This document shows, piece by piece, positions 41,218-52,100 of a DNA stretch of 54,845 nucleotides (the first letter of the stretch is position 1; every line of letters begins with the position of its first letter). The DNA is taken from assembly GCA_016784545.1 (NCBI GenBank), contig JADHUM010000020.1, forward strand, positions 1-54,845, read 5' to 3'. The DNA is from Candidatus Neomarinimicrobiota bacterium (GTDB lineage: Bacteria; Fidelibacterota; UBA8477; JABMPR01). The notes under the pieces were generated by a model. The model searched no databases, was not told the origin of the DNA, and was given only the letters and a program-made list of their open reading frames with translations. Both the position numbers and the translations under genes were made by a program.

Positions 41218-42093
41218 ATGCCTTTTCGCTGGAGACCTGATGGAAAATTTATTAGAAACTTGTCAAACACACGCAGGATCATGCCATTTCTCATGCATGG
41301 CAGGACGGAATCAACAGTTTATTATGAGCAACATGTCGAGGTAGAAAAAGCCTGGAAATTTGTAGAGAATTTCCAGAAAGAGACAGGCTTGAAAGCCAGT
41401 ATTTTACATTTGATTATTTGGAGATCTGCACAGGTTTTGAATGAGCGACCTGGCCTGAACAGGTTTGTTGCAGGTCGTCGTATCTACCAGCGCGATGGCA
41501 TCTGGATTAGTTTTTCCATGAAAAAAGAAATGAATGATGATGCGCCCCTGGTTGTGGTTAAAAAGAAAATAAATCCAGATTGGACATTTGAAGAGACAGT
41601 TCGAGAAATACAGGGTGGCATCAAGAAAGGTCGCGAAGGAGCCAAATCTGTTTCTGATAAGGAAATGGACCTGGTGTTCCTTTTTCCCATGTTTATGGTC
41701 AGTTTCTTCACCTGGCTGTTGAGAACCCTTAATCATTTTGGGTGGCTACCTCGCAGTATGATTAAGGCAGACGAGCTCTATAGCAGTGTCTTCATTGCAA
41801 ATCTTGGCAGCATCGGTCTGCAGCCAGCATATCATCATTTATATGAGTGGGGTAATGCTCCCATTTTCATGGCCTTGGGCACAAACGAGCCCCGTATGGC
41901 TCTGGATGAACGAGGTCGACCAGCTGTCAAGGATATGATGACTATTAAATATAGTTTCGATGAGCGAATCAATGATGGATTCTACAGTATAAAGGCTCTT
42001 GAATTGTTGAAAAATCTGGTTGAAAACCCCGAGATGGATTTAGAAAAGTCCACCCCGGAAAAAGTCACCGAGGATGAAGCTCTCGGAGTATAG
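41218..42093 (+). CDS. E2-like (CAT-fold) acyltransferase homologue lacking the catalytic histidine
   Basis: From ATG 41218 (GGGAG 7 bases upstream) the protein has 291 residues. It has the 2-oxoacid dehydrogenase acyltransferase (E2 catalytic domain) fold: ASILHLIIWRSAQVLNERPGLNRF near the N-terminus, and IANLGSIGLQPAYHHLYEWG..PIFMALG in the second half. No lipoyl or peripheral-subunit-binding domain precedes it. The active-site motif SFDHRxxDG reads SFDERINDG here, so Glu replaces the catalytic His while the Asp-Gly is kept. Long amphipathic and hydrophobic stretches (LVFLFPMFMVSFFTWLLRTL) suggest membrane association. It therefore is not part of a standard dehydrogenase complex. Confidence 0.78.
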   Translation: MPFRWRPDGKFIRNLSNTRRIMPFLMHGRTESTVYYEQHVEVEKAWKFVENFQKETGLKASILHLIIWRSAQVLNERPGLNRFVAGRRIYQRDGIWISFSMKKEMNDDAPLVVVKKKINPDWTFEETVREIQGGIKKGREGAKSVSDKEMDLVFLFPMFMVSFFTWLLRTLNHFGWLPRSMIKADELYSSVFIANLGSIGLQPAYHHLYEWGNAPIFMALGTNEPRMALDERGRPAVKDMMTIKYSFDERINDGFYSIKALELLKNLVENPEMDLEKSTPEKVTEDEALGV

Positions 42094-42118
42094 GTCTTTG
42101 GATAACAGGTAAATAAGC

Positions 42119-42952
42119 ATGAATATCGGTTTCTTACATCCAGGTGCCATGGGAATATCCCTGGCTGTCTCAGCGCAGGCGACAGGTCACCAGGCCTATT
42201 GGGTTCCAAAGGGGCGCAGTGAGGAAACCAGGAAACGGGCTGACGTCCACAATCTATCCCAATCGCAATCTCTTAGTCAAATGTGTGAGGTCTGTGATAT
42301 TATCATTTCCGTATGCCCTCCCCATGCAGTACTGGATGTTGCTCACCAGATTCTTGAGTGTTCCTTCACGGGTATCTTTGCCGATGTAAATGCCATATCT
42401 CCTGAGAAAGCAAAATCCATATATCAATTAATGAGCTCAAGAGATATTGAGTTTGTGGATGGTGGGATCATAGGGGGTCCTGCCTGGGAAGCTGAGAGCA
42501 CGTGGCTCTACCTTGCAGGTCAGAAAGCCGCTGAAGTGGCGAATTGCTTTCAAGGAGGATTGCTGGAGACCGAGCTCATGGGACCTGAAATTGGCAGAGC
42601 ATCAGCTATAAAAATGAGCTTTGCTGCATATACAAAAGGATCAACAGCTTTACTTTGCGCCATCATGGCTGCAGCAGATGAAATGGGGATTCGTGAAGAG
42701 ATGGAAAAACAATGGTCACGTGGTGGATCTGATTTTACTGAACGCACCCACAATCGACTCCGCCGTGTTACGGCCAAGGCCTGGCGCTTCTCCGGGGAAA
42801 TGGAAGAAATAGCCGCCACCATGCAAGCATCAGGATTGCCGGATGGCTTTCACCTTGCTGCAGCAGAAATCTACCGGCGTATGACCCACTTCAAAAATTC
42901 AGAATCATTACCAGATATCAATCAAGTACTTGAGTCGTTAAAATCCTCATGA
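42119..42952 (+). CDS. NAD-binding 6-phosphogluconate dehydrogenase-like protein (DUF1932 type)
   Basis: The protein has 277 residues. The N-terminus MNIGFLHPGAMGISLAVSAQ is a G-x-(H)-x-G-x-M-G Rossmann loop of the beta-hydroxyacid dehydrogenase superfamily. A typical 'DIIISVCPPHAVLDVA' strand follows, then DGGIIGGPAW (the superfamily has DGGIxGGP). A helical C-terminal domain of the DUF1932 type begins near residue 165 with KMSFAAYTKGSTALLCAI, where Lys is the usual catalytic residue. It probably oxidises or reduces a small hydroxy acid; the substrate is unknown. It closes the three-gene run started by the NlpC/P60 gene. Confidence 0.85.
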   Translation: MNIGFLHPGAMGISLAVSAQATGHQAYWVPKGRSEETRKRADVHNLSQSQSLSQMCEVCDIIISVCPPHAVLDVAHQILECSFTGIFADVNAISPEKAKSIYQLMSSRDIEFVDGGIIGGPAWEAESTWLYLAGQKAAEVANCFQGGLLETELMGPEIGRASAIKMSFAAYTKGSTALLCAIMAAADEMGIREEMEKQWSRGGSDFTERTHNRLRRVTAKAWRFSGEMEEIAATMQASGLPDGFHLAAAEIYRRMTHFKNSESLPDINQVLESLKSS

Positions 42953-43037
42953 AATAGGGGTTACTGCTTCTGAAAAGTTCGATCTGCTACCCGTAAAAGA
43001 GTATATTTATACATAGTCGATACAAGGGAGCCAAACC

Positions 43038-44189
43038 ATGGACACATATTTCGCACCTGCTGAACAAGCAACGGAGGAAAGGCTTCACCAGGAAGTTGAA
43101 ATCTTCAATCAAAGTGCTGTTATGGAAGGTCTCATGGAGACGGTGGGAGGACTGTTGGCCGTCTTAAACGAACAGCGGCAAATCATTTCACTCAATGACT
43201 CATTCCTAAAAATGCTTGGAATTCAGGATCCAATACATGCTCTTGGCCTGAGACCAGGAAATGCCTTGAATTGCGTCCATGCAAATGAGCCACCCGCAGG
43301 TTGCGGAACCACCAAGTATTGTTCAACCTGTGGAGCAGCTAAATCCATAGTGGCAAGCCTGGAGCAAAACAAACCCATTGAAGACACTTGTGCTCTGAAA
43401 GCACTGAATCACAATCGTGAAATCGATCTGGTTTTAAAAGTACGATCTCATCCAGTTATGATTCATAATACAAGATTTGTTATGCTTTTTCTTCAGGACA
43501 TCACCCTGGAACAGCAAAGGGCCGCTCTGGAAAGAACTTTCTTTCATGATATTAATAACATGCTTTCCGGGCTGGTGGGGGCCAGTGAATTATTGGCACG
43601 TGATTCCCATAACTCAGCCATGGTAGATATTGTGCGTCGCTCCTCGCTACGACTGCAAAAGGCCGTTGAGATTCAAAGATTTTTGCTGGCGTGTGAAACT
43701 GATTCCTACCAATTGGTTCCACAACCCATATCACTTAATCAGCTTGAGGAAGACCTCCACGCTTTGTTTGTGAATCATCCAGTAAAGGAATCCAAACACC
43801 TGATTATTTCTCATGATCTGGGTGATCTTCAGATTCAAACTGACGTATCCCTGTTTCAGCGTGTAATGGCCAACATGATTACCAATGCCCTGGAAGCCAC
43901 GGAGGTGGGCGAAAAGGTAGAAGTCAACTTTTATAAAAAAGCAGACACCATCAACTTCAGTATCCATAATGATCAGGTTATACCAGAAGAAATCAAGCTC
44001 AGGATATTCCAGCGCAATTTCAGCACCAAGGCCAATTCCGGTCGTGGAATTGGAACCTTCTCCATGAAATTGTTTGGTGAAAAAATCCTGGGTGGGAAAG
44101 TGAATTTCATTTCTGCAGCAGAAACAGGAACCGTTTTCACATTCTCACTTCCACTCAATAATTCTAACCTGGTAAACCAGTATTCATAA
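43038..44189 (+). CDS. Soluble PAS-domain histidine kinase with Cys-rich PAS motif
   Basis: The protein has 383 residues. A PAS domain (~25-155) contains a Cys/His cluster: C79, H81, C89, C95 and C98 (LNCVHANEPPAGCGTTKYCSTC). It belongs to a known PAS subgroup in which 'G-C-G-x-x-x-x-C-x-x-C' could bind a metal or sense redox. The His box is FFHDINNMLSGL (H170), the N box NMITNALEA (N283), and the G boxes GRGIGTFSMKLFGE. There are no membrane helices, so it is cytoplasmic. No response regulator is adjacent. AAGGGAG lies upstream of ATG 43038. A small hairpin (CAGATAC/GTATCTG) lies at 44254-44282, between this gene and the next. Confidence 0.88.
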   Translation: MDTYFAPAEQATEERLHQEVEIFNQSAVMEGLMETVGGLLAVLNEQRQIISLNDSFLKMLGIQDPIHALGLRPGNALNCVHANEPPAGCGTTKYCSTCGAAKSIVASLEQNKPIEDTCALKALNHNREIDLVLKVRSHPVMIHNTRFVMLFLQDITLEQQRAALERTFFHDINNMLSGLVGASELLARDSHNSAMVDIVRRSSLRLQKAVEIQRFLLACETDSYQLVPQPISLNQLEEDLHALFVNHPVKESKHLIISHDLGDLQIQTDVSLFQRVMANMITNALEATEVGEKVEVNFYKKADTINFSIHNDQVIPEEIKLRIFQRNFSTKANSGRGIGTFSMKLFGEKILGGKVNFISAAETGTVFTFSLPLNNSNLVNQYS

Positions 44190-44311
44190 TTATCAGCCAA
44201 ACTCAGGTCCAAGAAATCAGGGAAGCCGACTAGGTGGACTTGAAAACCTTCGCCAGATACCAAAGCTTTTGAAAAGTATCTGAGCAAACCTTCCCTCATG
44301 TCGAGCAAATA

Positions 44312-45208
44312 GTGAGCGATCACCGACTCCACCACGTTTTTGCAGTTTTCCAGGCTTTGCTGGTGACCTTTCTCTGGTCCACATCATTTATCATTATCAA
44401 ATGGGGTCTGGCAGATATTCCACCTATCACTTATGCTGGATTAAGGTACTTCCTGGCTTTTCTGTGTTTTTTGCCCTTTATCTTCAAAAAGAAATACATA
44501 GAGGAAATCAGGGGACTCAGTTCCCAACAGCGGAGCAAGTTGCTGCTTCTGGGATTTGTATTTTATACGCTTACTCAGGGCACCCAGTTCTTGGGACTAT
44601 CCCTTTTACCCGCAGTGAGTGTGAGTCTCATGTTAAATTTTACACCCATAGTTGTAGCCATCATGGGCATATTATTTATCAATGAAACTCCCAGCCAGTT
44701 ACAGTGGTTTGGAACAGTCATTTTTATAGTCGGAATTATATTTTACTTCTTCCCGATCTCATTTGAAGGGAATCAAGGGCTGGGCTTGATGGTTATGGCT
44801 TTTGGGGTGCTAGCGAACTCAGGGGCTGGAATTCTTGGAAGAGAGATTAATCGCCAACGCAATATTAGTCCCGTAGTCATTACCTTTATCAGCATGGGCG
44901 TGGGTTCAATCATATTATTGCTTACTGGGTTTTTGTACACTGGGATTCCAACGATTAGCACACAGAACTGGTTTTATCTGATCTGGTTGGCCGTTGTGAA
45001 CACTGCTTTTGCTTTTACACTATGGAATCATACGCTGCGCTCCATCTCAGCCATGGAATCAAGTATCATCAACGGTACTATGTTGATCCAAATCGCCTTT
45101 CTGGCCTGGTTTTTCCTGGATGAAAAAATCACTACACAGGAAGGAATAGGGATGGGAATCGCGGCTTTGGGGGCAACCCTGGTTCAGCTCAAGCCCAGGA
45201 AGTCATGA
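44312..45208 (+). CDS. EamA/DMT superfamily transporter
   Basis: The protein has 298 residues with ten membrane helices in two EamA repeats. The first opens ALLVTFLWSTSFIIIKWGLADIPP (a common EamA N-terminus) and contains PAVSVSLMLNFTPIVVAIMG. The second holds NTAFAFTLWNHTLRSISAMESSII and IAFLAWFFLDEKIT. These are drug/metabolite transporters, often for amino acids or other small metabolites; the substrate cannot be read from sequence. The start is GTG 44312, since no ATG gives a better N-terminus. Confidence 0.88.
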   Translation: MSDHRLHHVFAVFQALLVTFLWSTSFIIIKWGLADIPPITYAGLRYFLAFLCFLPFIFKKKYIEEIRGLSSQQRSKLLLLGFVFYTLTQGTQFLGLSLLPAVSVSLMLNFTPIVVAIMGILFINETPSQLQWFGTVIFIVGIIFYFFPISFEGNQGLGLMVMAFGVLANSGAGILGREINRQRNISPVVITFISMGVGSIILLLTGFLYTGIPTISTQNWFYLIWLAVVNTAFAFTLWNHTLRSISAMESSIINGTMLIQIAFLAWFFLDEKITTQEGIGMGIAALGATLVQLKPRKS

Positions 45209-45353
45209 CAATGAGGGTATTATGCCGTTGGAGCATGAGTATTGTAGATTGGAGTTCTGGTAACTACATTCATCCACATATTTGCGATTCTGAGAACCTG
45301 GCCGTTTTCAATGGTTAACGTTCTTCAATGAGAACAACAATAGGGATGGCTTC

Positions 45354-45563
45354 ATGCAGCATAGTAATTGGCATTGTCCAAAGTGTAAAAACAATGAATA
45401 TGAAACGGGTCAATTTGCCGCTACGGGTGGTGGGCTTTCCAAAATATTTGATGTCCAGAACAAAAAATTTACAACAGTCACCTGTGTAAATTGCAGGTAT
45501 ACGGAAATTTATAAATCCGAGACAAGCGCTCTTGGTAATATATTGGACTTGTTTACAGGCTAG
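45354..45563 (+). CDS. Small zinc-ribbon protein (predicted nucleic-acid binding, PF09855 type)
   Basis: The protein has 69 residues. Two Cys knuckles, CPKC near the N-terminus and CVNC near residue 47, form a zinc ribbon. The text between (GQFAATGGGLSKIFDVQNKKFTTVTC) and after (RYTEIYK) is the family's invariant pattern. Members are predicted nucleic-acid binding proteins of unknown role. AGGGA lies 7 bases upstream of the ATG. Two alternative hairpins follow at 45576-45614. Confidence 0.85.
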   Translation: MQHSNWHCPKCKNNEYETGQFAATGGGLSKIFDVQNKKFTTVTCVNCRYTEIYKSETSALGNILDLFTG

Positions 45564-45575
45564 TCCGACAATTTA

Positions 45576-45614
45576 AGTTTTAAGTTATACTCCTCAGTTA
45601 TACTTAAAACTGAG
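45576..45614 (+). promoter_or_regulatory. Two mutually exclusive hairpins between small genes
   Basis: AGTTTTAAG (45576-45584) can pair with CTTAAAACT (45603-45611). CTCAGTT (45593-45599) can pair with AACTGAG (45608-45614). Both use 45608-45611, so only one can form at a time. A short T-stretch follows (ATTTT). This resembles attenuator geometry upstream of the gene at 45649, but no leader peptide or ligand is visible. It could also be a simple terminator. Confidence 0.4.
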
Positions 45615-45648
45615 TATTTTAATAAATCTAATTGCTTGAGAGGAATGC

Positions 45649-46074
45649 ATGAGCGTAATAGATATTTTTGCAGCTGCAATCACAATTGTATTGTTTATCA
45701 TTTTAGCCTATAAAATTTACAATAATACAAAACTGATGCGGGGCACAGCGAAAAAGTCCGGAAGTGGTAAAGCAGACGACATAATGCACGACTTTATGGA
45801 TCAACCCGTATTGTGGGCCAAGCTATCAAAAGGGATAGCAGCAAGTGGTCCAGATGAGGAACTCAGTATGACACTTATGGTTAATGCAGCCTTCCAGGGA
45901 TTTGAGGCGCAATGTCAGGAAGCTGATGCGGGAACGCTTGACGAGAATGGGATCCTGGCCCTGGAGGAGGGTGTACATAGAATATGCGCCATGCCGGGAG
46001 TGGCAAAATATCTGGATGATCTGAAACCGGACTTCTCCCAAAGGTTGCTGACTATTATTGATCAAACCCCCTGA
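45649..46074 (+). CDS. Small membrane-anchored protein, function unknown
   Basis: The protein has 141 residues. One N-terminal helix (DIFAAAITIVLFIILAYKIY) anchors a cytoplasmic ~110-residue alpha-helical domain. Its end (MPGVAKYLDDLKPDFSQRLLTIID) has a pattern often seen in unnamed small bacterial proteins ('pGv..yw...k..F...f...id'), for which no function is known. Two Cys occur in the helical domain. AGAGGA precedes the ATG. It lies 83 bp before the AddAB fusion gene on the same strand, but no link is evident. Confidence 0.6.
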   Translation: MSVIDIFAAAITIVLFIILAYKIYNNTKLMRGTAKKSGSGKADDIMHDFMDQPVLWAKLSKGIAASGPDEELSMTLMVNAAFQGFEAQCQEADAGTLDENGILALEEGVHRICAMPGVAKYLDDLKPDFSQRLLTIIDQTP

Positions 46075-46156
46075 CGACCGCTCTTTTTTCTAGCAATATA
46101 GTTTGTGCTAAACCAGTTATAACATACAGATTGATCCTTCCCAAAATTAAAACATT

Positions 46157-49100
46157 ATGAGTATTGATTTAAGCAAAGTATTTGACCTCAATAAAAACAT
46201 ATTTATTGAGGCCTGTGCCGGAGCTGGAAAAACCTGGTTACTCTCCAAGCGCTATTCAACTATCATGGATGATTTCGCCAGGCAGCAACACGAGGGTACA
46301 GCACTCCCCAGGAAAGATGCTTCAAATATCCTGGTCATCACCTTTACCCGCAAAGCTGCGGCGGAGATGTCGGCACGTATTTATGAAGACCTGAATACAT
46401 TGCTTAATGATGAGGCGCTGGACAATGTTACTGATAGTTTTGGCGCATATTTGCGATCTGCCCCCCAGAGCACCAAGATGCATTTGCGCTCTACATTTTC
46501 AAAAAATGCCATATCCACCATTGATTCATTTTGCGCTCAAATCTTGCGAGAACAAGCAGAGCGTCTGGATATTGATCCAGAATTCAGAATTGAAGATGAG
46601 GCTGACACGCAGCGCATGGAACTGGAAACCTGGGAAAAGTATCTGGGAACATGTAGTCGCAACAAGGACCCAGACTTACAAGTATTGTTAGAGCATCTTT
46701 CAGTTTGGCATATCAGTGAATACATCAAGAAATTTCAGTCCCATACTCAGCTCCTGACGAGCTGGCTGGAGCATCAGAGCACAACATCTCCTGAGGATTT
46801 ACAAGCTGAGTTTAAAAGGAAGCATCCACTCCCAGATGTGGTACAGGAGATAGAGTCAGCACTAATTCAATTGGTGGATAGATTCCCCTCTGCAAAAGAG
46901 GTACTGGATACTTCCCATTCACAGTATGTTTCACTCCAAGATCTTCTGGAGTTTTTGAGTAATCCCATTGAAGATGATTATAGATATGGGTTGGAACTGC
47001 TTGAGTTCACTCGGCGAATCGCCTTAACCAATGATAGAAAAAATTATCTAAAGAATCCCTCCGTTCCATCAGCAGTCTGGCCTGAAGCATTTAAGGATGA
47101 GGTCAGATTGCGCTTGAGAGCTTTTAAAGACAGAGCCGAGCAACTTTTACCCTACGAAACCCTCATGCTTGAGATTCCCAATGTATGGGATATAGAGGCC
47201 TGTCTTGTGAATCATCATCTCGCAAAATTCTTTCTGGGGTACCTTGAAGAACTCAACCAACGTCTCCGCCGGGAAGGTATTCTCAGCTTCAATGAGGTTA
47301 TGCTCAGAACCAGAGAGGTTTTAAAGAACAGGGAAGTAGCTGCTGTATATGGTAAACGGTACCAGCATATTCTCTTTGATGAGTTCCAGGACACCAATGA
47401 TGTCCGTTGGGATATTGTAAGACTCATTGGAGAAGCTGGCCAGGGGATCCTGCGCAATCAGGGACTCTTCATCGTGGGTGATTCCAAACAGTCCATTTAC
47501 CGATTCAATCAGGCCGATGTCCAGGTCATGAATCGTGTCAGAAACATAATTGATGCTGGTGGCGGGTGGGTGCTTACTGCCGACGAAACCTATCGCTCTA
47601 CTCAAAAATATGTGTCATCAGTTGTGAACCCATTAATCGGTTCAGCCTTTCCAGGCGATGAGGACCGCGAGAATATCGAATTATATGAAACTGTGTTTCG
47701 CGAGACAAGTGCAGCGAAAAGCACGCTATATGCTGATGAATATACTGATATATCTCGCTGTGAAGTGAATATTGTGCTAGATGATGAAGCTTCCAGAGGA
47801 TATTCAGTTGACATCATGAAGACAGCGGATCTGACTCTGGAGTGGCTGAAATGGATCAAAGATAATGGATTGGAACCCAGGCGTGGTCCTTCCATAGGAA
47901 TCCTCCTTAAAGCCTTCACGCCCATCCTCGACTATATCAAAATTTTCACATCAAGGGGAATTGAATTTGAGGTCCTGTCCAGTAAGGGATTATTCAAGCA
48001 ACAAGAGAGCTTTGACATCTATCATTTGATTAGCGTGCTGGTAAACCCTCTGGATGATCTGGCTCTGGTAGGAATATTACGTAGCCCCTTCTTTGTGATG
48101 AAAGATGCAGACATCCAGCGCTTAAAGGATGCGGCGCAAGATAGGAGCAGCTCAGGATGGGTCTGGAATGGGTTGAATCAATTACATCCAGAAATTTGTA
48201 ACACACTCAGAGAGTGGCAACAGGCCAGTGCCCGCGAACCTCTGGATCGTCTCATTGAAAGAATAGTTTCTGAGGATGAGAGGAGACTGAGTTGGATATC
48301 AGAAACTGGGGGTGTTCTGCGATTGGCAAATATCGATCGCATCATTCATACGATGCACCAGCTTTCCCTGGATGGATTGGGCATTCGCGAAATTCATGAG
48401 TACATGAAATATCAGATTCAACATGGTGATGCTGGACAGGCAGAATTACCGGGAGCTGCCAGTGTCCAGATTCTAACTATTCACAAAGCCAAAGGGTTGG
48501 AATTTCCTGTTGTTCTTCTACCGGGGATGGAGTCACCCTCCCCCAATAACACCAGTGGTATTTTTGTTGGTCGGGATGGCTCTGACTGGCAGGCCGGAAT
48601 AACTCTGGATTCAAGAAATGCAAGTTACAAAACCTGGATGTACGAGCGTATTAAAGCACAGACTATAGCTGAGGAGGAAGCTGAAGATAAAAGATTATTC
48701 TATGTGGCGGTGACCCGCGCAAAGTATGGCGTGGCCTTTATTGCAAAAATTAAACCCGAAACAAAAGCCATGTCCTCCTCGCGCTGGAGCCGGTATCTGC
48801 AACCTGTCTTTGACCTGGAATTGGACAAGGATCTTGCCAATAGCGATCCCACGGCCCTAAAAAAGGAGTGGATGCAAAGATCAAATGAGGATGTGATTTA
48901 TGATCTTACACTGGGCTCAGATATTCTTCATTCGGAAGCTGCCCAACCCATAAAAATGGGTGCTGAGCTTACTCCAGTAGAACCTGTCATGCCAGCTCTG
49001 GTCTACCGTGAAATTTCTCCCCACACCATTATGACATGGATGGATCAGCGCCAATACACAGGCTCGGATGAACGCCAAGTCGGTGAAGATCTGGGGCTGG

Positions 49101-52100
49101 AAACCTCAGCTCTCACTTTTGGCCGATTGCTACACATGGCTATGGAAATGAAATGGTTTATTCCTGAGAACTTTGATGGGGAGATAAAATTATTTCTTGA
49201 GGATGAGGGCCTTGTAGAGAAAGAAGCACAGAAGCCCTTTCTCACAGACCTTCGAGAATGCCTGACTATTTACCGAGATAGCGATCTTGCAAAAAGACTG
49301 GCTGTTTTGTCAGGCATCAATCGACTACCTGAATTGCCAGTTTTTGGCTACCTGAAAAGCACAACCCATATGTTCAAAGTAACGGGTATCATTGATTTGC
49401 TGTATCAATCTGGTGATGAGTGGGTTGTTCTCGATTACAAGACTGATAAAGAATTACCGGACCAGGATAAATTAAAGCAGCACGCATATTGGTATCAAAT
49501 TCAGACCTACCTCTGGATGCTCAAGTATTTGTATGGAATTGAAGCCCGGGGAGAACTTTACTTCAATCGGTTTGACACACTGATTCCCATCACCTTTGAG
49601 GAGGAGCGATACTTTGATGGTCTGGCGAATTATGAACATGGACAAGGCTTAAGGCCAGTATTGCCGGGCGCTCAGGATCTAAACCCGGGTCTGATCGATA
49701 TTTTAAAACGTCAGGATGCCCTGGCTGAAATACTGCTTATAGAGCCAACTAAAAATAGTGGCGAGTTGTTGGCCCAATCACTGGCAAAAGCGGGACTAAA
49801 TCATCCCAGATTGCAAATTATGACCCTGGGTGACGTTCGCAAAATGACGGAGCCGGCTGGACGCAGACTGACACCATATCTGACTCGATTGGGGATAGCG
49901 CAACTCTCAGGTAAACGTATGCAATGGGGTGTGGTGAACCGCATGGCAGAGGCTTTTTATAAAGCAACTGGTGGTGAATCTGTCGTCGAGGGGAAGCAGG
50001 AGCTCTTTAACCAATTTTTGGAGTGGTGTGAAAAACAATCCATACAGACACCTGGACAAAAATCTGATTTAAAGCATTTTGCAGCCTCCAGAAAAATTAT
50101 TGTTAACTCAATTCACTCAACCTCTCCGTCAGATTACGACTTCCTGAAAAATCTGGCCCATGATCATGATCTCATCTTTTTCGATCCTCTTCAGGGTGGG
50201 AAGCCATTATCAGGATTCAACATGTCCATTGTGGATTGGATGTCTCAGGATGAAATGCCCTCCAGGGATATGAATCATAGTTATACACCTTGTTTTTCTA
50301 TTTATGAAGAAGCGGTTCTGGTGGGAGATCAAATCAGGCAATTAATCGAAAACGATGTTGCACCAGCTGATATCCGCATCGCCGTCTCTTCCATGGAGCG
50401 GTATGTCCCCGCTTTAAAACGGGTCTTTGATCAACAGGGCATCTCGGTGCGTCTCAGCAAGCGTGAACCAGTTATGGAACGACCAGTTACCCAATTGGCC
50501 TTTGCACTCATACAGGGTCGACTACGGCAACACGTTTCCTGGGACCTGGCCATGTCTGTCTGGCTCCATCCTTTGGTCATTCCCAGCGGGTCAGAAGGAT
50601 ATGCAAGATTAAAACTTGATATAGAAATGAGAAAGCTTGGAGTGACACTGGTCAGTGAAACACTGCCAGACTTGGTCTCACATCCCAAACTTCAGGAAAC
50701 GGCCAAAGCTCTGGTTCAATTTCTATCAGATACATGGCAAACAGGAAAGTCACTGGGTTTGGTGGAAGCGGCTGATTGGTTGCTTGATGTCCTCAAAAAT
50801 TTCCAGTTTGCCCATCGTCTCGATGCAGGTAGTGTGGCCTCTAAATCCTATACATCATTAAAAAATGCAATTCTTGGTTTGAGAAATGATTGGGAAAGAT
50901 ATTTAAGTCGCAAGGGGAGTCTTGGTGATCTGAATCGAGAATTGAGAGAGAGGTTGCGTGGCGTTGAAGTGGCCTCATCCAGTCAGGGTTTTGGTATCGA
51001 TGTCATCTCTCTCCTGGACACCCTGAATTTGAAGTCCGGTCATCTATTTGTAATGGGTCTTACTGAGGGTCAATTTCCTCTGACCATAAATACCAATCCC
51101 TATCTTAAACCTGCAGCCCTGAACCCCTGGTTTTTAAATCTTTATCTATTCAAGCAATGGCTCAGTTTCCCCCGGGGTCACTTGCACCTCACAGCACCTT
51201 CTCGTAATTCTGATGGGGCTGCGCTCCAGGAGAGTACCTTTTGTCAGTATTTGGAGAAACTGGATTTCCCCAATCTACCTCCTATAACCCCTGACCAGCA
51301 ATATACCCGATTGGCAGGTAAGCTGTTTAACTCACCAACTTCACAACGACACATTAGGCACAACCAACTACAACAAGCCAGGGGACAAGAAGCGTGGCAA
51401 GGCAAACTGTATGAGCATGACATCCACGAATTTGCTCACATCTCAGCTTCAGCTTTTGATGAATTGATCAAATGTCCCCAACGATATTGGTATAGTCGTA
51501 AACTTCGACTGGAAACTGCTGAAACCAATATTGCTGAACGTGAAGAGATCGAAGTGGGCAATCTGGTGCACAAGGTTTTAGAGCGATTTGGTCGCGGTGG
51601 TGGCTTCTTATTGGCTGTTGACAACTTCCCAGCAGCCCTGGAAAAACTGGAAAAAATATCTAATGCACTGTTGGTTGAGAAGGAAGTGGATCTGGATGCA
51701 GACTTACTTCACAATAAATGGGGGGAGTTATACTTTAAAAACTTTGAAGAGGTTGAGCAAAACCTGATCGCCGCTATGTTAAAAACAGAGATCGAAGTAC
51801 TTCCTTCATTCCAGGGCATGGGGCTTCATGAGCAAGCTTTTGGGGATGAGGATGATCCAGAATCCTGGGCTTCATACGAAATAGAGGGTGACTCGATAAA
51901 GCTTTCTCTTCGTGGAAAAATTGATCGAGTACTGGTGTCTGATAAGCATGTATGGGCAACAGATTATAAAACTGGAAAAGTTGATATTAAAGAAAGCAAG
52001 GAACTCTGGACCAGTCAGATGCTGTTTTATTATCTGGTTCTCAAATCACAATATCCTGAGAAAGATGTGGTATTGACCTACGAACAGGTCAAGGGGTTCA

